Of a stretch of DNA of 64,000 nt, positions 19,211-30,126 are shown piece by piece. The first letter of the stretch is position 1. Every line of letters begins with the position of its first letter. The translations under genes and the position numbers were made by a program. Under the pieces are notes generated by a model. That model was not told the origin of the DNA. It worked only from the letters and a program-made list of their open reading frames with translations, and searched no databases. Source of the DNA: Drosophila miranda (taxonomy: Eukaryota; Arthropoda; Insecta; Diptera; Drosophilidae); contig NC_046677.1 of assembly GCF_003369915.1 (NCBI RefSeq), forward strand, positions 10,788,001 to 10,852,000. The letters run 5' to 3'.

Positions 19211-22200
19211 AACCCATTCCCCATCCCATCCCGCATGACCATGACCATGACCAAGTGAAAGTGAATGCAGCCTCGCCTCGCCTCGCCTCGCCTCTGTGGC
19301 AAGCCTTCTTCTGATTCCCAGCAGTTCCCCAACTACTGCTGGTCATCGTCCATGACACCACTCCGCTGTCTCTGCCTCAACTTTGCATGTGGCACGCACG
19401 CACTTCTTTTCTTTCGTCCAACCATCATCACTTGGCAGCGCCTTGCCCCCGTGTGTACGCGGATGCATGACGCGCTGATGGTTTACATAATCTCTGGTCT
19501 AATCGCTTGTTGAGTGAGCGAGAAATATGGTTAATAAATTAGCCACGGGGCATGTCTATGTTGTAATCTTTGAGGCAGAGTCACAGATCAAGTGGCATGT
19601 GCGAAAGGAGTTGCAAGATTGGTCAAGAAAGTAGCACGAGAGTGGAGAGATCATAAAATATGGGCATTAAGTGATCTGTAAGGGTAATAGTAAAGTCTTA
19701 AGAGAATTAAGTGTTTTAAATACTATAAGGCATTAAATTGGAATGAATATATAATAAAAAGGTTTTCTGGAATAATTATTCTTTCTAAAGAAAATATATC
19801 CCATAAATAACCCAATGGTCTTCTTTCTATGAATTAATATTAATGTTAAAGTCACACAAGAGGCTTTTCCGAATACAGCTGGAAAAACAAAAAAGATTGA
19901 TGTTTAGTGATTTTCAATGCAAATAACAGAATTTTATAAATTTATAATTAACCGTACAGAGAATTAAAAAAAAGAAAAGAAAAACGAAATTTCGAAATTC
20001 CAGGCTTCACAAAGTAAAAATTTATCTGGTACTTGACTTTATTTCGCCTTTATCGAAGAAGTCAAACCCTATCAAAATTGAAAATTTCCTCAGAAAAATC
20101 TCTTAAACGAGTATTCCCTCTCTACTTTAAACCCAGCCAAAATGATCAATCACAATCAATTACCAAACCAATTACAAGCATATTCGAGTACATAATTATA
20201 TTTTAACTCTGGATTAAGCGATCAACCATCAAAGAACCGTTTCTGATCACATCAGAGAGATCAGGGGGAAACATGAGTTGGAAAACTACCCCACACAGAT
20301 TTTCTCAGAACTCAAAAGTCGGGCGCCGCCGTCGAGCTGTCGAGCATAATTGAGTGGAGATGGGGATCCCAAGTGCCATGATCATAAAAATTTAACAGAA
20401 CATAAACAACAAAACGCAGAAACATCTATCTCTCTATGGTAGTATCTTCATGTTGTATCTTTCTCTTGAGTTGCGGAGGCCTGAGGGCTGTTTCACTTGC
20501 AACCACATGCGGGGGCCCCTCAAAAATAGCGCCAATGATGCTTTAAAGTGAGGATCTTGCCAGATATAGCGAATTCTTGTACCCTATAAATGAAAAGGGA
20601 TTTACAGATATTGAATGAGAAATTAATTTAAAATATACTTAAAGTTTAATGTACAATCTGTAAATCTTTATCTATAGAAGAAATCAAAAAGATCTTCTTA
20701 CAGAAACGTTCTTCAGGGTGGACTTTTCGAATTGAGGAATTTTTTTTTGTTACAATATATTTTAGTGTGAGATCTTCTTTTGCATGAAAAACTACTGCTA
20801 CAGTGGCTTTCTTCTCAAGAAAATTATAAGCAATTATGAAAGTGTTTATTAATGGCTAATGCTCTTGGTAATACCATCTGTTCCCTATTTTAAATTGGAT
20901 TTTACATGGCTTTATAATTTGATATACAGAAAGATCCTTTAAATAATTGCCTTACAACTCTCTTAAAAAGTGTATTTTTTTAATTCGTTATACCATATCC
21001 AAAAATCCTCTCCCATGTGCCAGGCGAGGCGTTGAACTGTGTGAGTGACGAACCCCAAGAGGGGAGTCCGATCAACCGTCTGTCTGCCTCATATTCGTAT
21101 TTGTGAAGTGAGTGTTGTGGTGCTCTGTGGCTCTGGTGACTCGATCTTCGAGTGGTTTGCCACTGTGGGGGGGTCTTCTACATATTTATACACGAATATA
21201 TATAGATTGCTTTCTGTATATGTATATTTTGAGATACATTTTTTGGTGAACATTTTTATTTGGTTTATATTTAATTTTCGATTGTGCATTCTTGAATTTT
21301 TATATATAATTTTCGTTTATTTATGTGGCATTTGCTATACGTAATAAATTTCCAACCCATTCCGTCGTGATATGTGGGTCGTTGGCATTTGATTGCATTT
21401 TCAATTGGCTTCTAGAGGAGAAAGTGTGGGAGCATTGGAGGAGTATTTCCCAGGAGAAAATGCATTGAAAACTCAAAATCTAATTACAGCACTCAAGTTG
21501 GAGCTTAATCTGTCTAGGAAACTGCCAAGAAACTCTTCCAAAAGCGTTCGTATGCATCAGAATTGGGTACAACAAGTGAAGCTTATGAACAGACAATGTT
21601 TCTGTGTGATTTTCTGCTAAAGAAGCAATACATAAAACGATGGTTAGTTTGGGCTCTTAAGTTGAGCATGAAGTGCCACGCTCTCAATATATGAATTATA
21701 GATGAATTTCAAAGTGATCGATCTATGCTTTAGTTTCCTATAAGTCCTAGTATAATTTCTGGTTAATACTTAAAAAAAATACTACCGTTTCCAAAGTTAT
21801 GTTAAATTATCTTAAGAAATAAAGGAGTTTATCTTGCAAAGACCATGGTTTGTAGCTTTTCTAATGACAGCTATACGATATAGTAATGGGATATTGCGAA
21901 TCTGACTTTTATATGTACTTTATGAACCAAGATCTAAAAAATCTGTGCTATCAGTTAGATAGCTGGAAAGCTGTCTGTAAACAGACGGACAGCAAAAGAA
22001 GAATCGGATCTATTTGATCTTTTGATTCTGTTCAAACAATGTTGTCAAAAACTGTTTCGATTCATCATACCTCCCATACCATTTGGCCGGCAAGAATTTG
22101 AGTTGGAGTTAGATTTTAGATCAATCTTTCATTGCCGCCATTTTGATCATGCCCTCGTTTAGTTTTAGTTTAGTTTAGTTTTCTTCATTATCTATTAGGG

Positions 22201-22709
22201 CTCGCGCACACTGCAGCTGAAATCGGAGCTCATAGCTTATTTATTAGCTCTGAAAAAAGAATGGAAAAATATAATAATAATACACAACGAAAATGTTGTT
22301 AAAATAACCGGAATTTAAAAAAAAAGGAAATTCCCCCCTCGCTGCTGTACTTGCTGTGATGCAATAATTAATTGATAATATAATAATAATAATTGTAATG
22401 ATAACATTTGATGCCACTTAAGGAGAGATACAAAGGGAGGTAATAGCTTTCTGCTTTCAGCAATCAGATTAGCCGACACTGTACGCACCTTCCAGCTGAT
22501 TCTGCCTAAAAAAAAAAACTATCAGATCACCTTGGCTTTCAGCCCTTAGTGCTTTTGTTTACGCGTTATATTGTGTTAACATATTTTTGTCATTTTTAGG
22601 TGCGTTGTACATTCAAAAGAGATTTTAGATGAACGAGATGAAGTGCCGGTGGGCAGTTTACACCAATTGCAGTGCACCCTCTGCTCTTTGCCGTTTCTTC
22701 CGCTTTCGT

Positions 22710-23240
22710 TCTTCTCAAACGCGCTCGACGTCGTTGTTGTTTGTAGTGAAAATTGGTTCGAGCGTGTTTGTTATCTAACTCCATCGCATCCCCGCCTCGT
22801 GGTTCGTTTCTTCCGCCAGCTCCGTCGCGTAAATCATTTCCTCCGTAATCCTGCGTCTATCTTAATTGCGCTGTGAGGAAAGCTGTGGGCGCACCTTCTC
22901 CACGTGGGGGACTGCTTCTTCTTCGGTGAACACCTGTTTGCGTTTCCCTTTTGCGGGCTTTCGTAGTTGTTGCATTGCAAATGCGTGTTCGTTGTTGTTT
23001 TAGTGCAAATTGGTTCGATTTGACCAGTGTCATTTTTAGTTTCTTCCGGTAATCCTTCGTCCATCGTATTTTTGCTTGTGGGCAAATGTCTGGCTCTCTT
23101 TTGCCACGTGAAACAACCCTTCGCCTTGATAGAGCCTTACTTTTTTTTCCGTGCCTTCGTTGTTGTTGTAATAGTATGAGTGCAGTTCGAGCCTGCATGG
23201 CCAACCTCTCTCCCACAACATCGGTTCGCGCTTCGGTTCG
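22710..23240. repeat. Degenerate direct repeats
   Basis: Three diverged blocks share CGTTGTTGTTTNTAGTG, AAATTGGTTCGA and TTTCTTCCGSNAATCCTNCGTC-like segments (about 22725-22860, 22990-23070 and 23155-23200). No coding frame is conserved between blocks. Origin unknown; possibly an old tandem duplication. Confidence 0.4.
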
Positions 23241-23908
23241 TGTGTGTGTCAGACCGACTGTGGAGTGCTCTCGAACCAAAGAGATAGCAGAACGAAAAAA
23301 AGGGACAAAGAAGTGAGTAATAAACATATATTTGAATTAAATAGGGTACATAATATTCACCTTTCCATAGTTTTAGAGTTCTCTCTGTGATTGCTTCGAA
23401 CAGAATTGATTTCAAAGAGAACTGAACATTTATACTCTTTGCAGATGGGATAAAGTGTATATTTAGCTTGCTAGAGAGCATTTGAAGAGAATTCATCAAT
23501 TATTTCTATCAATTATTTATCCCTTATATAAATACCATTATTATAATAATTATACAAAGTCCCAAAAAATCGATGACATGTGTTCTACTTTTTACAGAAC
23601 AAGTACTTAAGATTTCGCAACATTTGTGGCTTGTAACCAGGCCACATACTTGTACCGTACTCCCCCCGCTCCCTCTCTTACTCCCACCCACTCCCCCGTT
23701 GTGCTGTGTATCAGAATTTCGGAAATGTTTGTACATTTTCGCCAACCTAAACGTTCTTTTCGTAAAAATAATGACCCCAAAAAGCTGAAAGTCAGCGGTA
23801 TATATTATTGTGGAGCATTGGAGCTGATGGAGCAGAAAAATACTCTAAGAAGAGAAGTGAAAGAATTAGTTCAAGCCACTAACTGCCGACTAGACAAATT
23901 CCAATGGC

Positions 23909-23916
23909 TATATAAA
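23909..23916 (+). promoter_or_regulatory. TATA box of Vm26Aa
   Basis: GGCTATATAAACTAGG lies 120 bp before the ATG. ATCAGTCA at about 23939, some 30 bp downstream of the box, fits an initiator, giving a 5' UTR of roughly 90 bp. Confidence 0.75.
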
Positions 23917-24028
23917 CTAGGGAATCGGTGGAGAATATCATCAGTCACCTTTGGTCACTTCCAACAGCTCCAACCAGCCTTTCTTCAGCTTCCAGCTTCA
24001 ATCTTCAATCACCAAATCTTCAATCAAG

Positions 24029-24472
24029 ATGAACTCCTTTGTGTGCTTCGCCCTCATCGCCCTGGCTGCCACCTCCGCTCTGGCCACACCCACCAATGTT
24101 GGATCTTCTGCCAACGCCGGCTCCACCGTCTCTCTGGCCTCCCAGGATGGCGAGGTTGAGGGCATCACCAACCAGGGCTATGGAGATCTGACCCGTCTGC
24201 GCAAGTCCGCCTACGGCGGCAGCTCCGGCGGCGGCAGCTATGGTGGATCCAGCATCCCTGCCCCACCGTGCCCCAAGAACTACCTGTTCAGCTGCCAGCC
24301 CAATCTTGCCCCAGTGCCATGCAGCGCCCCAGCACCTAGCTACGGATCCGCTGGCGCCTACTCCTCGCCGGTGGCCACCTATGTGGCACCCAACTACGGC
24401 GTGCCTCAGCACCAGCAGCAGCTCTACAGCGCTGCCTATGTGCCCCAGCAGGCCTATGGCTACCATTACTAA
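24029..24472 (+). CDS. Vm26Aa: Vitelline membrane protein, Vm26Aa-like
   Basis: 147 residues. Signal peptide [19 protein letters not shown] is followed by a linker, a basic [10 protein letters not shown] site (about 55-64) that may be a furin-type processing site, and the VM domain with [20 protein letters not shown] and cysteines at 81, 89 and 98. The tail is Tyr/Gln/Pro-rich and ends YGYHY. The VM domain with its three spaced cysteines forms disulfide bonds that link vitelline membrane proteins; tyrosines are substrates for peroxidase cross-linking. The gene would be expressed in ovarian follicle cells at mid-oogenesis. I started at MNSF, after the TATA box and before the signal peptide; the upstream in-frame ATG at 23951 would add a non-hydrophobic leader. 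Vm26Aa is chosen from C-terminal similarity and location. Confidence 0.85.
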   Translation: MNSFVCFALIALAATSALATPTNVGSSANAGSTVSLASQDGEVEGITNQGYGDLTRLRKSAYGGSSGGGSYGGSSIPAPPCPKNYLFSCQPNLAPVPCSAPAPSYGSAGAYSSPVATYVAPNYGVPQHQQQLYSAAYVPQQAYGYHY

Positions 24473-26343
24473 GGATCGACCGGATTTCCACTAATGGAAC
24501 ACGAATACGACTGTCGGACGAAACACAAAAAACTTTGCTAGGTTTTCAGAAAATGTCAAAAAAAATATTTATTGCAAAAATTAAAATTACAAAAAAAAAC
24601 TTAAGAAAAAACGTGTATTTTTATTTATTTCTCTTATATCCCAGAAATTTCAAAAGTGAGCATCCCTACAGTAGTACCATCCAATCAAGAATTTGGTTTT
24701 CCCTTATGATTATTTTTTCCACCTGAATTCCATTAATTCTGAAGAATTTTTTCTTTGCTCTGAATATAAATATAAAATCTTCACTTTATAAGCTTTAGGT
24801 TGAAATATTATCTATCTTTTTTACGTAATAAAGAACATATTCTATTTTCTGATTTTTCTAATACTGTTTTTCTTATAAAAACGGATAGCTTAAATATTTC
24901 ATCCACAGTTTTATTGTGCAAAAGATAAGCTATGTATATGTCTTGGGGATATAACTAAAAAAACATGACTTTTACTGGAATAATATTGGTGTCAGCCATT
25001 TTTAAAGAAAGAAAATACTTCCTAAACTACCTGTAGCCACACTACCACTAGCCCCATTTTCTAATATTACTATCTATATGTTCAAATAAATAATTAGTTT
25101 CTACGGATTATATAACAATTAAGGGAATTATATTGATACAATTTAATAAAAATTTGTTGAAAGAGCAGTTTCGTATCAATAAAAAAATACATCAATACAA
25201 AATTATATTAAATACAAAATACATAAAAAGTGGTAGAATTTCAACTGAAACCGAAACGTTAGATACTTTTTAAGACACAGTCTTTCTAAAGTGTTTTCTG
25301 TGTTTAAAAGTGATGAAAACTTGTGCACAAGACGTGTAATAATCATATAGTGTAACAAATATGATCACACATAGATCTAAGGGGAATCTTTGAACTAAAA
25401 AACACGTTTTTATGGATCTCAAAACATAGAAATACCTAAAGTGTGACCGAACGAAATACATAAATATGAGTACCTCCTATGGTTACGAATACTCTTCCCA
25501 AATAGAGTATAAAATAAAACATAAGCAAATTTATCATTAAATAATCCGCTACTAAGCGTTTCCTACTTTTTTATCCAGAATTAAATGATTTTTGTATGCA
25601 TTTTCATACGGGGTCTCTGAACCCCAAAAGTTAATGCTGCAAAAAACCACAAAAAATATACATTTTATGAACATATTTGGGATATTGCAACACATCCGCC
25701 GCACAATGCGCACAGACAGAGACGACGACCCAAATCCACGTGCAAGAAGCGGAAAACTGTGTAAGGTGGAAAGTGGAAAAGTGCAAACAGTTGAGGAAAC
25801 ACGATATCCCCATACGAGATCCAATCAAACGGTTGAATGGACAGACGAGAGACGCGACCCGACAACAAATGCAACAATTGCTGACCTTCGGGTTTCAGGT
25901 GGCACATAAGGTTTCGCGCCACAGAGAGCTTTAAGAATAGTAAGGTTTTGACCAGGGAATGATTAGGATGTGTACGCACCTTCTTATAGCAGGATCTTTA
26001 GCCTAAAATTGTGTTACATTTCTTCAGTTCTTTCCCCCTAGAAATGTGCCACAATTCTCGATCTTTAGCCTCTATTTCCCCCCCTAGAATTGTGCCACAT
26101 TTCTCCATTCTTTCCACTAGAAATATGCCACCCACTAACCCCAATTTGAGGGATGGAATGTTGCATACTGGGTCTGGTGGGTACCTTGCCCCCGTTGTTG
26201 CAAATGTCTGTCTGTGTCTCTCGCTTTTCGCATGGCATTGCAGTTTCCAGGGAAAATTCATAAAAACCCACTGACCATCGCCCCAGTCGCTGGAGTCTCA
26301 GTTTACATCTCGCCGCAAGAGTAAATCCATCAGCAAACGGAGA
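24473..26343. other. Intergenic DNA between VM genes
   Basis: AT-rich, no supported gene. Around 26005-26140 a short motif resembling CTAGAATTGTGCCACATTTC recurs three to four times as degenerate copies of about 50 bp, upstream of the next VM gene. The right end (26250-26305, CATAAAAACCCAC then CTCAGTTTAC) may be a weak TATA and initiator. Confidence 0.45.
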
Positions 26344-26982
26344 ATGTGGAAGTATCTGGTGCTCTTTGGGGGTCTCTGGCTCTTTGGCTTCAGTGTGGCA
26401 CCGTGTCAGGGCTACACCACTCGCTGTGTGCGGAGCCTGCCCCTGCCACTCTATCATTTCATACCCGTCCGCCTCTACACGCCGCAGACGCTGCTCGAGG
26501 GCCTGAATCACGAGGATCTGCAGCGGGAGCGACGACAGCAGCAGATCGTACAGGAGGTCATTGTGGAGAATAATTTTGGAGGCGGTTTTGGTGGTCCATC
26601 GTTCGGCCCTCCCCCATTCGGGCGTCCTCCGTTTGGAGGAGGAGGCTTTGGGCCCGGCAGATTCGGACCTGGGCGTGGCGGCGGTGGCTTTGGCGGAGGT
26701 TTTGGTGGCTCCTTTGGCGGTGGCTTTGGCGGTTCATTTGCTCGTAGCTACAACCAGGAGGAAGAGAAGCTGCAAGTTCCGCAATATAGTGCCCCTGCTA
26801 CTCCAAGTGCTCCGGCGTACAGTGCTCCTGCTCCATGTGCTCCTCCTGCTGCTCCAAGTGCTCCTCCTCCTCCTGCTCCCAGTGGCATACCATCGCCGGA
26901 ATGTCCAAAGAACTATGTGTTCTCCTGTGAGGCGGTCATCAAGCCCGTTCCCTGTGCTGCTTCCAGCTCTTGTGGTTATTGA
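26344..26982 (+). CDS. Vitelline membrane protein with Gly-rich domain
   Basis: 212 residues. The signal peptide is MWKYLVLFGGLWLFGFSVAPCQG. Residues 55-65 are charged (LQRERRQQQIVQEV), followed by a Gly/Phe/Pro-rich domain (GGGFGGSFGGGFGGSF, about 80-135), a Ser-Ala-Pro segment and a C-terminal VM-type motif, PSPECPKNYVFSCEAVIKPV, with the usual three cysteines plus one extra in SSSCGY. The CPKNYVFSC core places it in the VM family. Glu replaces the usual Pro before the first cysteine, and the Gly-rich insert is unlike classical VM proteins and more like a chorion or cuticle glycine-loop domain. It may be Vm26Ac or a lineage-specific member; I leave the symbol blank. AATAAA at 27002. Confidence 0.8.
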   Translation: MWKYLVLFGGLWLFGFSVAPCQGYTTRCVRSLPLPLYHFIPVRLYTPQTLLEGLNHEDLQRERRQQQIVQEVIVENNFGGGFGGPSFGPPPFGRPPFGGGGFGPGRFGPGRGGGGFGGGFGGSFGGGFGGSFARSYNQEEEKLQVPQYSAPATPSAPAYSAPAPCAPPAAPSAPPPPAPSGIPSPECPKNYVFSCEAVIKPVPCAASSSCGY

Positions 26983-27917
26983 GAGAAACAAAGGACTGAC
27001 TAATAAAACAAGAGATGTTAATGAGAAATTGTGAGGATTTTTATTGGAGATTTTGAGTTTTTTTTGGAAGTGGGGCACAGCGATCTATGAAGTCTGAGAT
27101 CTTTTGATATACAATCTAGAGATATCATTTTTCGTACCTAATAGAATTTTAGGTAGAAAATATTTATTAAAGATGATATTCTAGTTATCTTAAGAAAAAG
27201 AGCTGTGAAAGAAGGAATTTCAATGCTTTTTAATCTAAAACATAGATGTTTTACATTGCTCGATATCTAAATAAAATAATATGTCAATGGAATGAATGTC
27301 TTTGATATCAAAAAATTTCTGTAATTCCTGGTCGATTATTGTATTTTCTATGAGATCAATTCATAGACAGATTTTTTCATTCATTTGTTGGAAGTCTTCT
27401 CTAAAAAATCTAGATTTGATGATAGAAAACAATTAGCTGTAGATTCCTTTCAAATAAAGATTTTTGTATTCTGGTAAAATCTCTGAAAAAGATCGAGAAA
27501 ATAGGTATACACTTCATAAGAAAAAATATAAGATCCCCGAAAAGTATCTTCAGTCAATTTCAGATCGATTAGCTTTTTTTATTGATAGTGGAAAGTCTTT
27601 CCAAAAATATGTGCATACATATATTCGATTATAGCCATAGATCTCATTCAATTAAGATCTTTTTTTTGGGATAGAAACTTCAGAAAAATATCGATAAACG
27701 ATCTATATATGTATCTGTTCCACCAGAATAGAACTGTTCTGAAGATCGTAGAAAGATACGAAGATTTCTAAAAAGTTTGCAATAAGTAGATATGTAAAAT
27801 ATGAGATTCTTCTCAGATTATCCATACATTAAAGAATTAACACACAAAAATGCTTCTTATAAACGTTTCACTTTATTCAGAGATGGATTCAGGATGTTAT
27901 TTTTCGTGGGGTAGTCC
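26983..27917. other. Convergent intergenic DNA between two VM genes
   Basis: AT-rich, no ORF. It holds the polyadenylation signal of the plus gene (27002) and the minus-strand AATAAA of Vm26Ab (TTTATT at 27872-27877). Nothing else was recognised. Confidence 0.6.
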
Positions 27918-28451
27918 TTACAAGAATTCCCTGACGTAAGGCACCGCATATTGTGGCACATACTGCGAGTAGGCGCCAGCGGAGCCATACGATGGAGCTG
28001 GGGCCGAGCAGGGGACGGGCTGCAGGGAGGGCTGGCAGCTGAACAGATAGTTCTTGGGGCATGGCGGCGATGGGATGCCTGCGGGGGCAGCATACGACGG
28101 GGCGGCGGGTGCAGCGGGTGGGGAGTACGATGGAGCAGCGGGTGCGGCGTACGATGGAGCAGCGGGTGCAGAGTACGATGGAGCAGCGGGTGCGGAGTAC
28201 GATGGAGCAGCGGGTGCGGAGTACGATGGAGCAGCGGGTGCGGAGTACGATGGAGCAGCGGGTGCGGAGTACGACGGAGCTGCCGCTGGGGCGCCATAGC
28301 CACCGCCATAGGCGGCCCTCGACACACGGATATTCTCCGCCAACGGTGCCGGGATGAGGATGCCCTGCGTCGGCTGCAGCTGAATGGTTTCCCCGGCAAC
28401 GGCGGCCACAACGGCGGCAATGAGGAGGATGTTACCAATATTGAAAGCCAT
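27918..28451 (-). CDS. Vm26Ab: Vitelline membrane protein Vm26Ab (sV23)
   Basis: 177 residues. Signal peptide [20 protein letters not shown] leads into [20 protein letters not shown], an N-terminal prosegment I recall as almost invariant in Vm26Ab. [11 protein letters not shown] processing region follows, then five SYSAPAAP octapeptides plus variants ([19 protein letters not shown]), the VM domain ([20 protein letters not shown]) and a C-terminal prodomain ending [13 protein letters not shown]. In D. melanogaster this structural protein (sV23) is essential for vitelline membrane integrity and is proteolytically processed; the octapeptide tyrosines can be cross-linked. Start at 28451 is set by the signal peptide; the longer upstream frame has no signal. 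The gene points away from 28718+. Confidence 0.92.
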   Translation of the reverse strand: MAFNIGNILLIAAVVAAVAGETIQLQPTQGILIPAPLAENIRVSRAAYGGGYGAPAAAPSYSAPAAPSYSAPAAPSYSAPAAPSYSAPAAPSYSAPAAPSYAAPAAPSYSPPAAPAAPSYAAPAGIPSPPCPKNYLFSCQPSLQPVPCSAPAPSYGSAGAYSQYVPQYAVPYVREFL

Positions 28452-28541
28452 CTTTAGGGAGTGTCTTCGGGAACTGCTGTCTGTCTTTGCTTTGCGAACG
28501 AAGAAGGTTGACTGTTGGCCAAGTTCTCTGCTGGAACGAAC

Positions 28542-28547
28542 TTTATA
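28542..28547 (-). promoter_or_regulatory. TATA box of Vm26Ab
   Basis: On the minus strand GGCTATAAAGTTCG places TATAAA 91 bp before the ATG at 28451, predicting a start near 28515 and a 5' UTR of about 65 bp. Confidence 0.75.
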
Positions 28548-28717
28548 GCCCTCTTTGGAAAACTGCAGACATGGAAAAACTGCAAATGGAAGCAGCAGTA
28601 GTCCGCTGCGACGGTCCCAAAATGCTGACAATCCCAGAACTAAAGGTATAGTCTGAAGTTCTCCTCGATTCGCTGTGGAGGTAACACTTTGATTCCACAT
28701 ACAACATCATTTTAGCG

Positions 28718-28981
28718 ATGATCTATTACTGGTTGCTGGTGGCTTGGATGACCTTAAATCTGATGGATGGCTGTGCGGTGGGGGCTTCCGCATCGATGGC
28801 ACAGTTTCTGGAGCGACCCCATGAGGCGGCGGAGCAGAGTTGGTCGTATCTTTTGCCCACAAACTTCTATTCGGAGATCAACCAGCAGTATTATAGGAGA
28901 TTTCGGAGGAGAGCGAATCTTAAGAAGAATTTTCCAATGCCATACAGATGGTATCCCTTTGAATATGCAAGATATATATGA
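28718..28981 (+). CDS. Small secreted protein, divergent from Vm26Ab
   Basis: 87 residues: MIYYWLLVAWMTLNLMDGC-type signal peptide (about 1-23), then a basic, Tyr/Phe/Arg-rich mature part (QQYYRRFRRRANLKKNF near 56-72) ending PFEYARYI. No cysteine remains after the signal and no known family is recognised. RRFRRR could be a prohormone convertase site. The ATG lies 266 bp from the Vm26Ab ATG in divergent orientation, so a shared follicle-cell promoter is possible. TTTTAG just before the ATG could be a splice acceptor from a 5' exon. AATAAA at 28981 overlaps the stop region. Because the ORF is short, coding status rests on signal peptide, polyA position and context. Confidence 0.55.
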   Translation: MIYYWLLVAWMTLNLMDGCAVGASASMAQFLERPHEAAEQSWSYLLPTNFYSEINQQYYRRFRRRANLKKNFPMPYRWYPFEYARYI

Positions 28982-29502
28982 ATAAACCATGGAATATAAG
29001 ATATTTATATGAAAAAACGGTGAAAGGGAGATTTAATATGAAAATAAACCGTGAATAACATAAAGATTTTGTTTGAAAATAATGAATAAAAGAATAATTT
29101 GTATTTAATGCCATTTTCGATGGCCTGGAAATATATAATCATTTTAGATAAACCCTTAAAAAGTACCGAATTAATTTTGAAAATGTCTTTTTATAAGCGA
29201 ATAATATATGAAATAGCCTTTGAAAAATCACGATCTCCTATTAAAATATAGTAAAAATAATAAAATGGAGGTTATTCCTTTTTATAACGGAATTTTCGAA
29301 GGATACCCAACACTAATCGTGTATCGATAAACGATAGCAAGGCAGAACACAGCGCATGACCGCATGGCCACCGTTTGACGTCACTACGGTCGAAGGACAA
29401 CAGAAGCAAACAAACCCCCAGGACAACCAAAAGGGTTGGCATTTAGTAAGCCCACACAAAAAAGGAACAAACAAACATTTAAGGATATTTAAGGACCAAA
29501 AG
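28982..29502. other. Intergenic DNA before the TMEM138-like gene
   Basis: AT-rich, no gene. It contains the TATCGATA element at 29322-29329 and probably the TMEM138-like 5' UTR. Confidence 0.5.
29322..29329. promoter_or_regulatory. DRE (TATCGATA) upstream of the TMEM138-like gene
   Basis: GTGTATCGATAAACGATAG has a perfect palindromic DREF site about 175 bp before the ATG at 29503. DREs are typical of TATA-less housekeeping promoters in flies, fitting this broadly conserved gene and contrasting with the TATA boxes of the eggshell genes. Confidence 0.6.
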
Positions 29503-30126
29503 ATGAAGCTCACACGCGGACGTTACACGTATCTTTTGATGGCCCAAATGGCACTGCTCGCTGGAGATTTGTTCTTCAATGCCTTTGGGGCATCGCTGGC
29601 CAGGAATCATCTACAGACATCCATATTTTTCTTTGTGTGAGTAAAACAGAGCAATAAAACAGAGATTTTTCTTTAAGGAAAGTCGTTTCGTCCTGCAGCA
29701 CCCAAGATGCATTGATTATTGTCGAGTATTTACTCTTCACTTTGGCCCTGCATTCGACGTGTGTTTATCAAGTGGGAGCCTCGCATATAATTCTGAGGAA
29801 TTGCAAGCTCTTTTTGGGGAGCATTACCATATATTTTCTGCTCTCGGCCTCACAGCATTTCTGGATCGTCTATCAGAGTCGATTGTCGGCGGGAGAGAAT
29901 CAGAATCAGGAATGGCCTTTGGGTCTCTATGCATTGGCTGTCATCCATCGAATAAGTGAGTTCAAGGATTTCCCTTAAAGGACAGCAATAACTGATGGGT
30001 TTTCTCCCCCTTTCAGTGTCGGTTTTCTATTATTATAGCTCCAAATCGACGGCTTTGACAATGGCAGATCCCCGCTACAAGGAGGAACATCTTGATTGGA
30101 TTGCAGAGCAATTGGGGGATAAGTAA
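29503..30126 (+). CDS. TMEM138-like ciliary membrane protein (three exons)
   Basis: Exons 29503-29636, 29699-29955 and 30017-30126 give 166 residues. Junctions are GT|GTGAGT to CTGCAG|CACC, and AATAA|GTGAGT to TTTCAG|TGTC; frames match across both. The predicted protein has four hydrophobic segments: YLLMAQMALLAGDLFFNAF, DALIIVEYLLFTLALHSTCV, IYFLLSASQHFWIVY and LGLYALAVIHRIMSVFYYY. It then reads YYSSKSTALTMADPRYKEE, which aligns with the CYFYKRTAVRLGDPHFYQD end of human TMEM138, and FFVTQDALIIVEY fits LFIIQDIAVLFNI. Human TMEM138 acts in the ciliary transition zone and in vesicle transport to cilia (Joubert syndrome gene). In flies only sensory neurons and sperm are ciliated, so that is where it may act. 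The stop TAA is at 30124-30126. Confidence 0.82.

Larger units (their letters stand above)
17561..23908. other. 6.3-kb gene-poor interval upstream of Vm26Aa
   Basis: No gene supported on either strand; ORFs are under 180 codons, mutually overlapping and without motifs. It holds the 176-bp inverted repeat (18067-18242 and 19035-19210), a CCTCG run at 19270-19292, and degenerate repeats around 22710-23240. Several ORFs near 18.1 and 19.1 kb have the same protein sequence only because they read the two arms of the inverted repeat. Confidence 0.5.

Noticed and set aside
17961-19361. Matching translated frames at 18.1 and 19.1 kb that look like a duplicated gene
   Set aside because: They are the two arms of the inverted repeat read on opposite strands; no codon-level conservation or start context.
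22750-23240. GGTTCGA-type B-box-like sequences suggesting tRNA genes
   Set aside because: No A box or cloverleaf could be built around them; they are part of a degenerate repeat.
23086-23316. 76-codon plus ORF with Arg/Val-rich tail
   Set aside because: Lies in degenerate repeats; no start context or domain.
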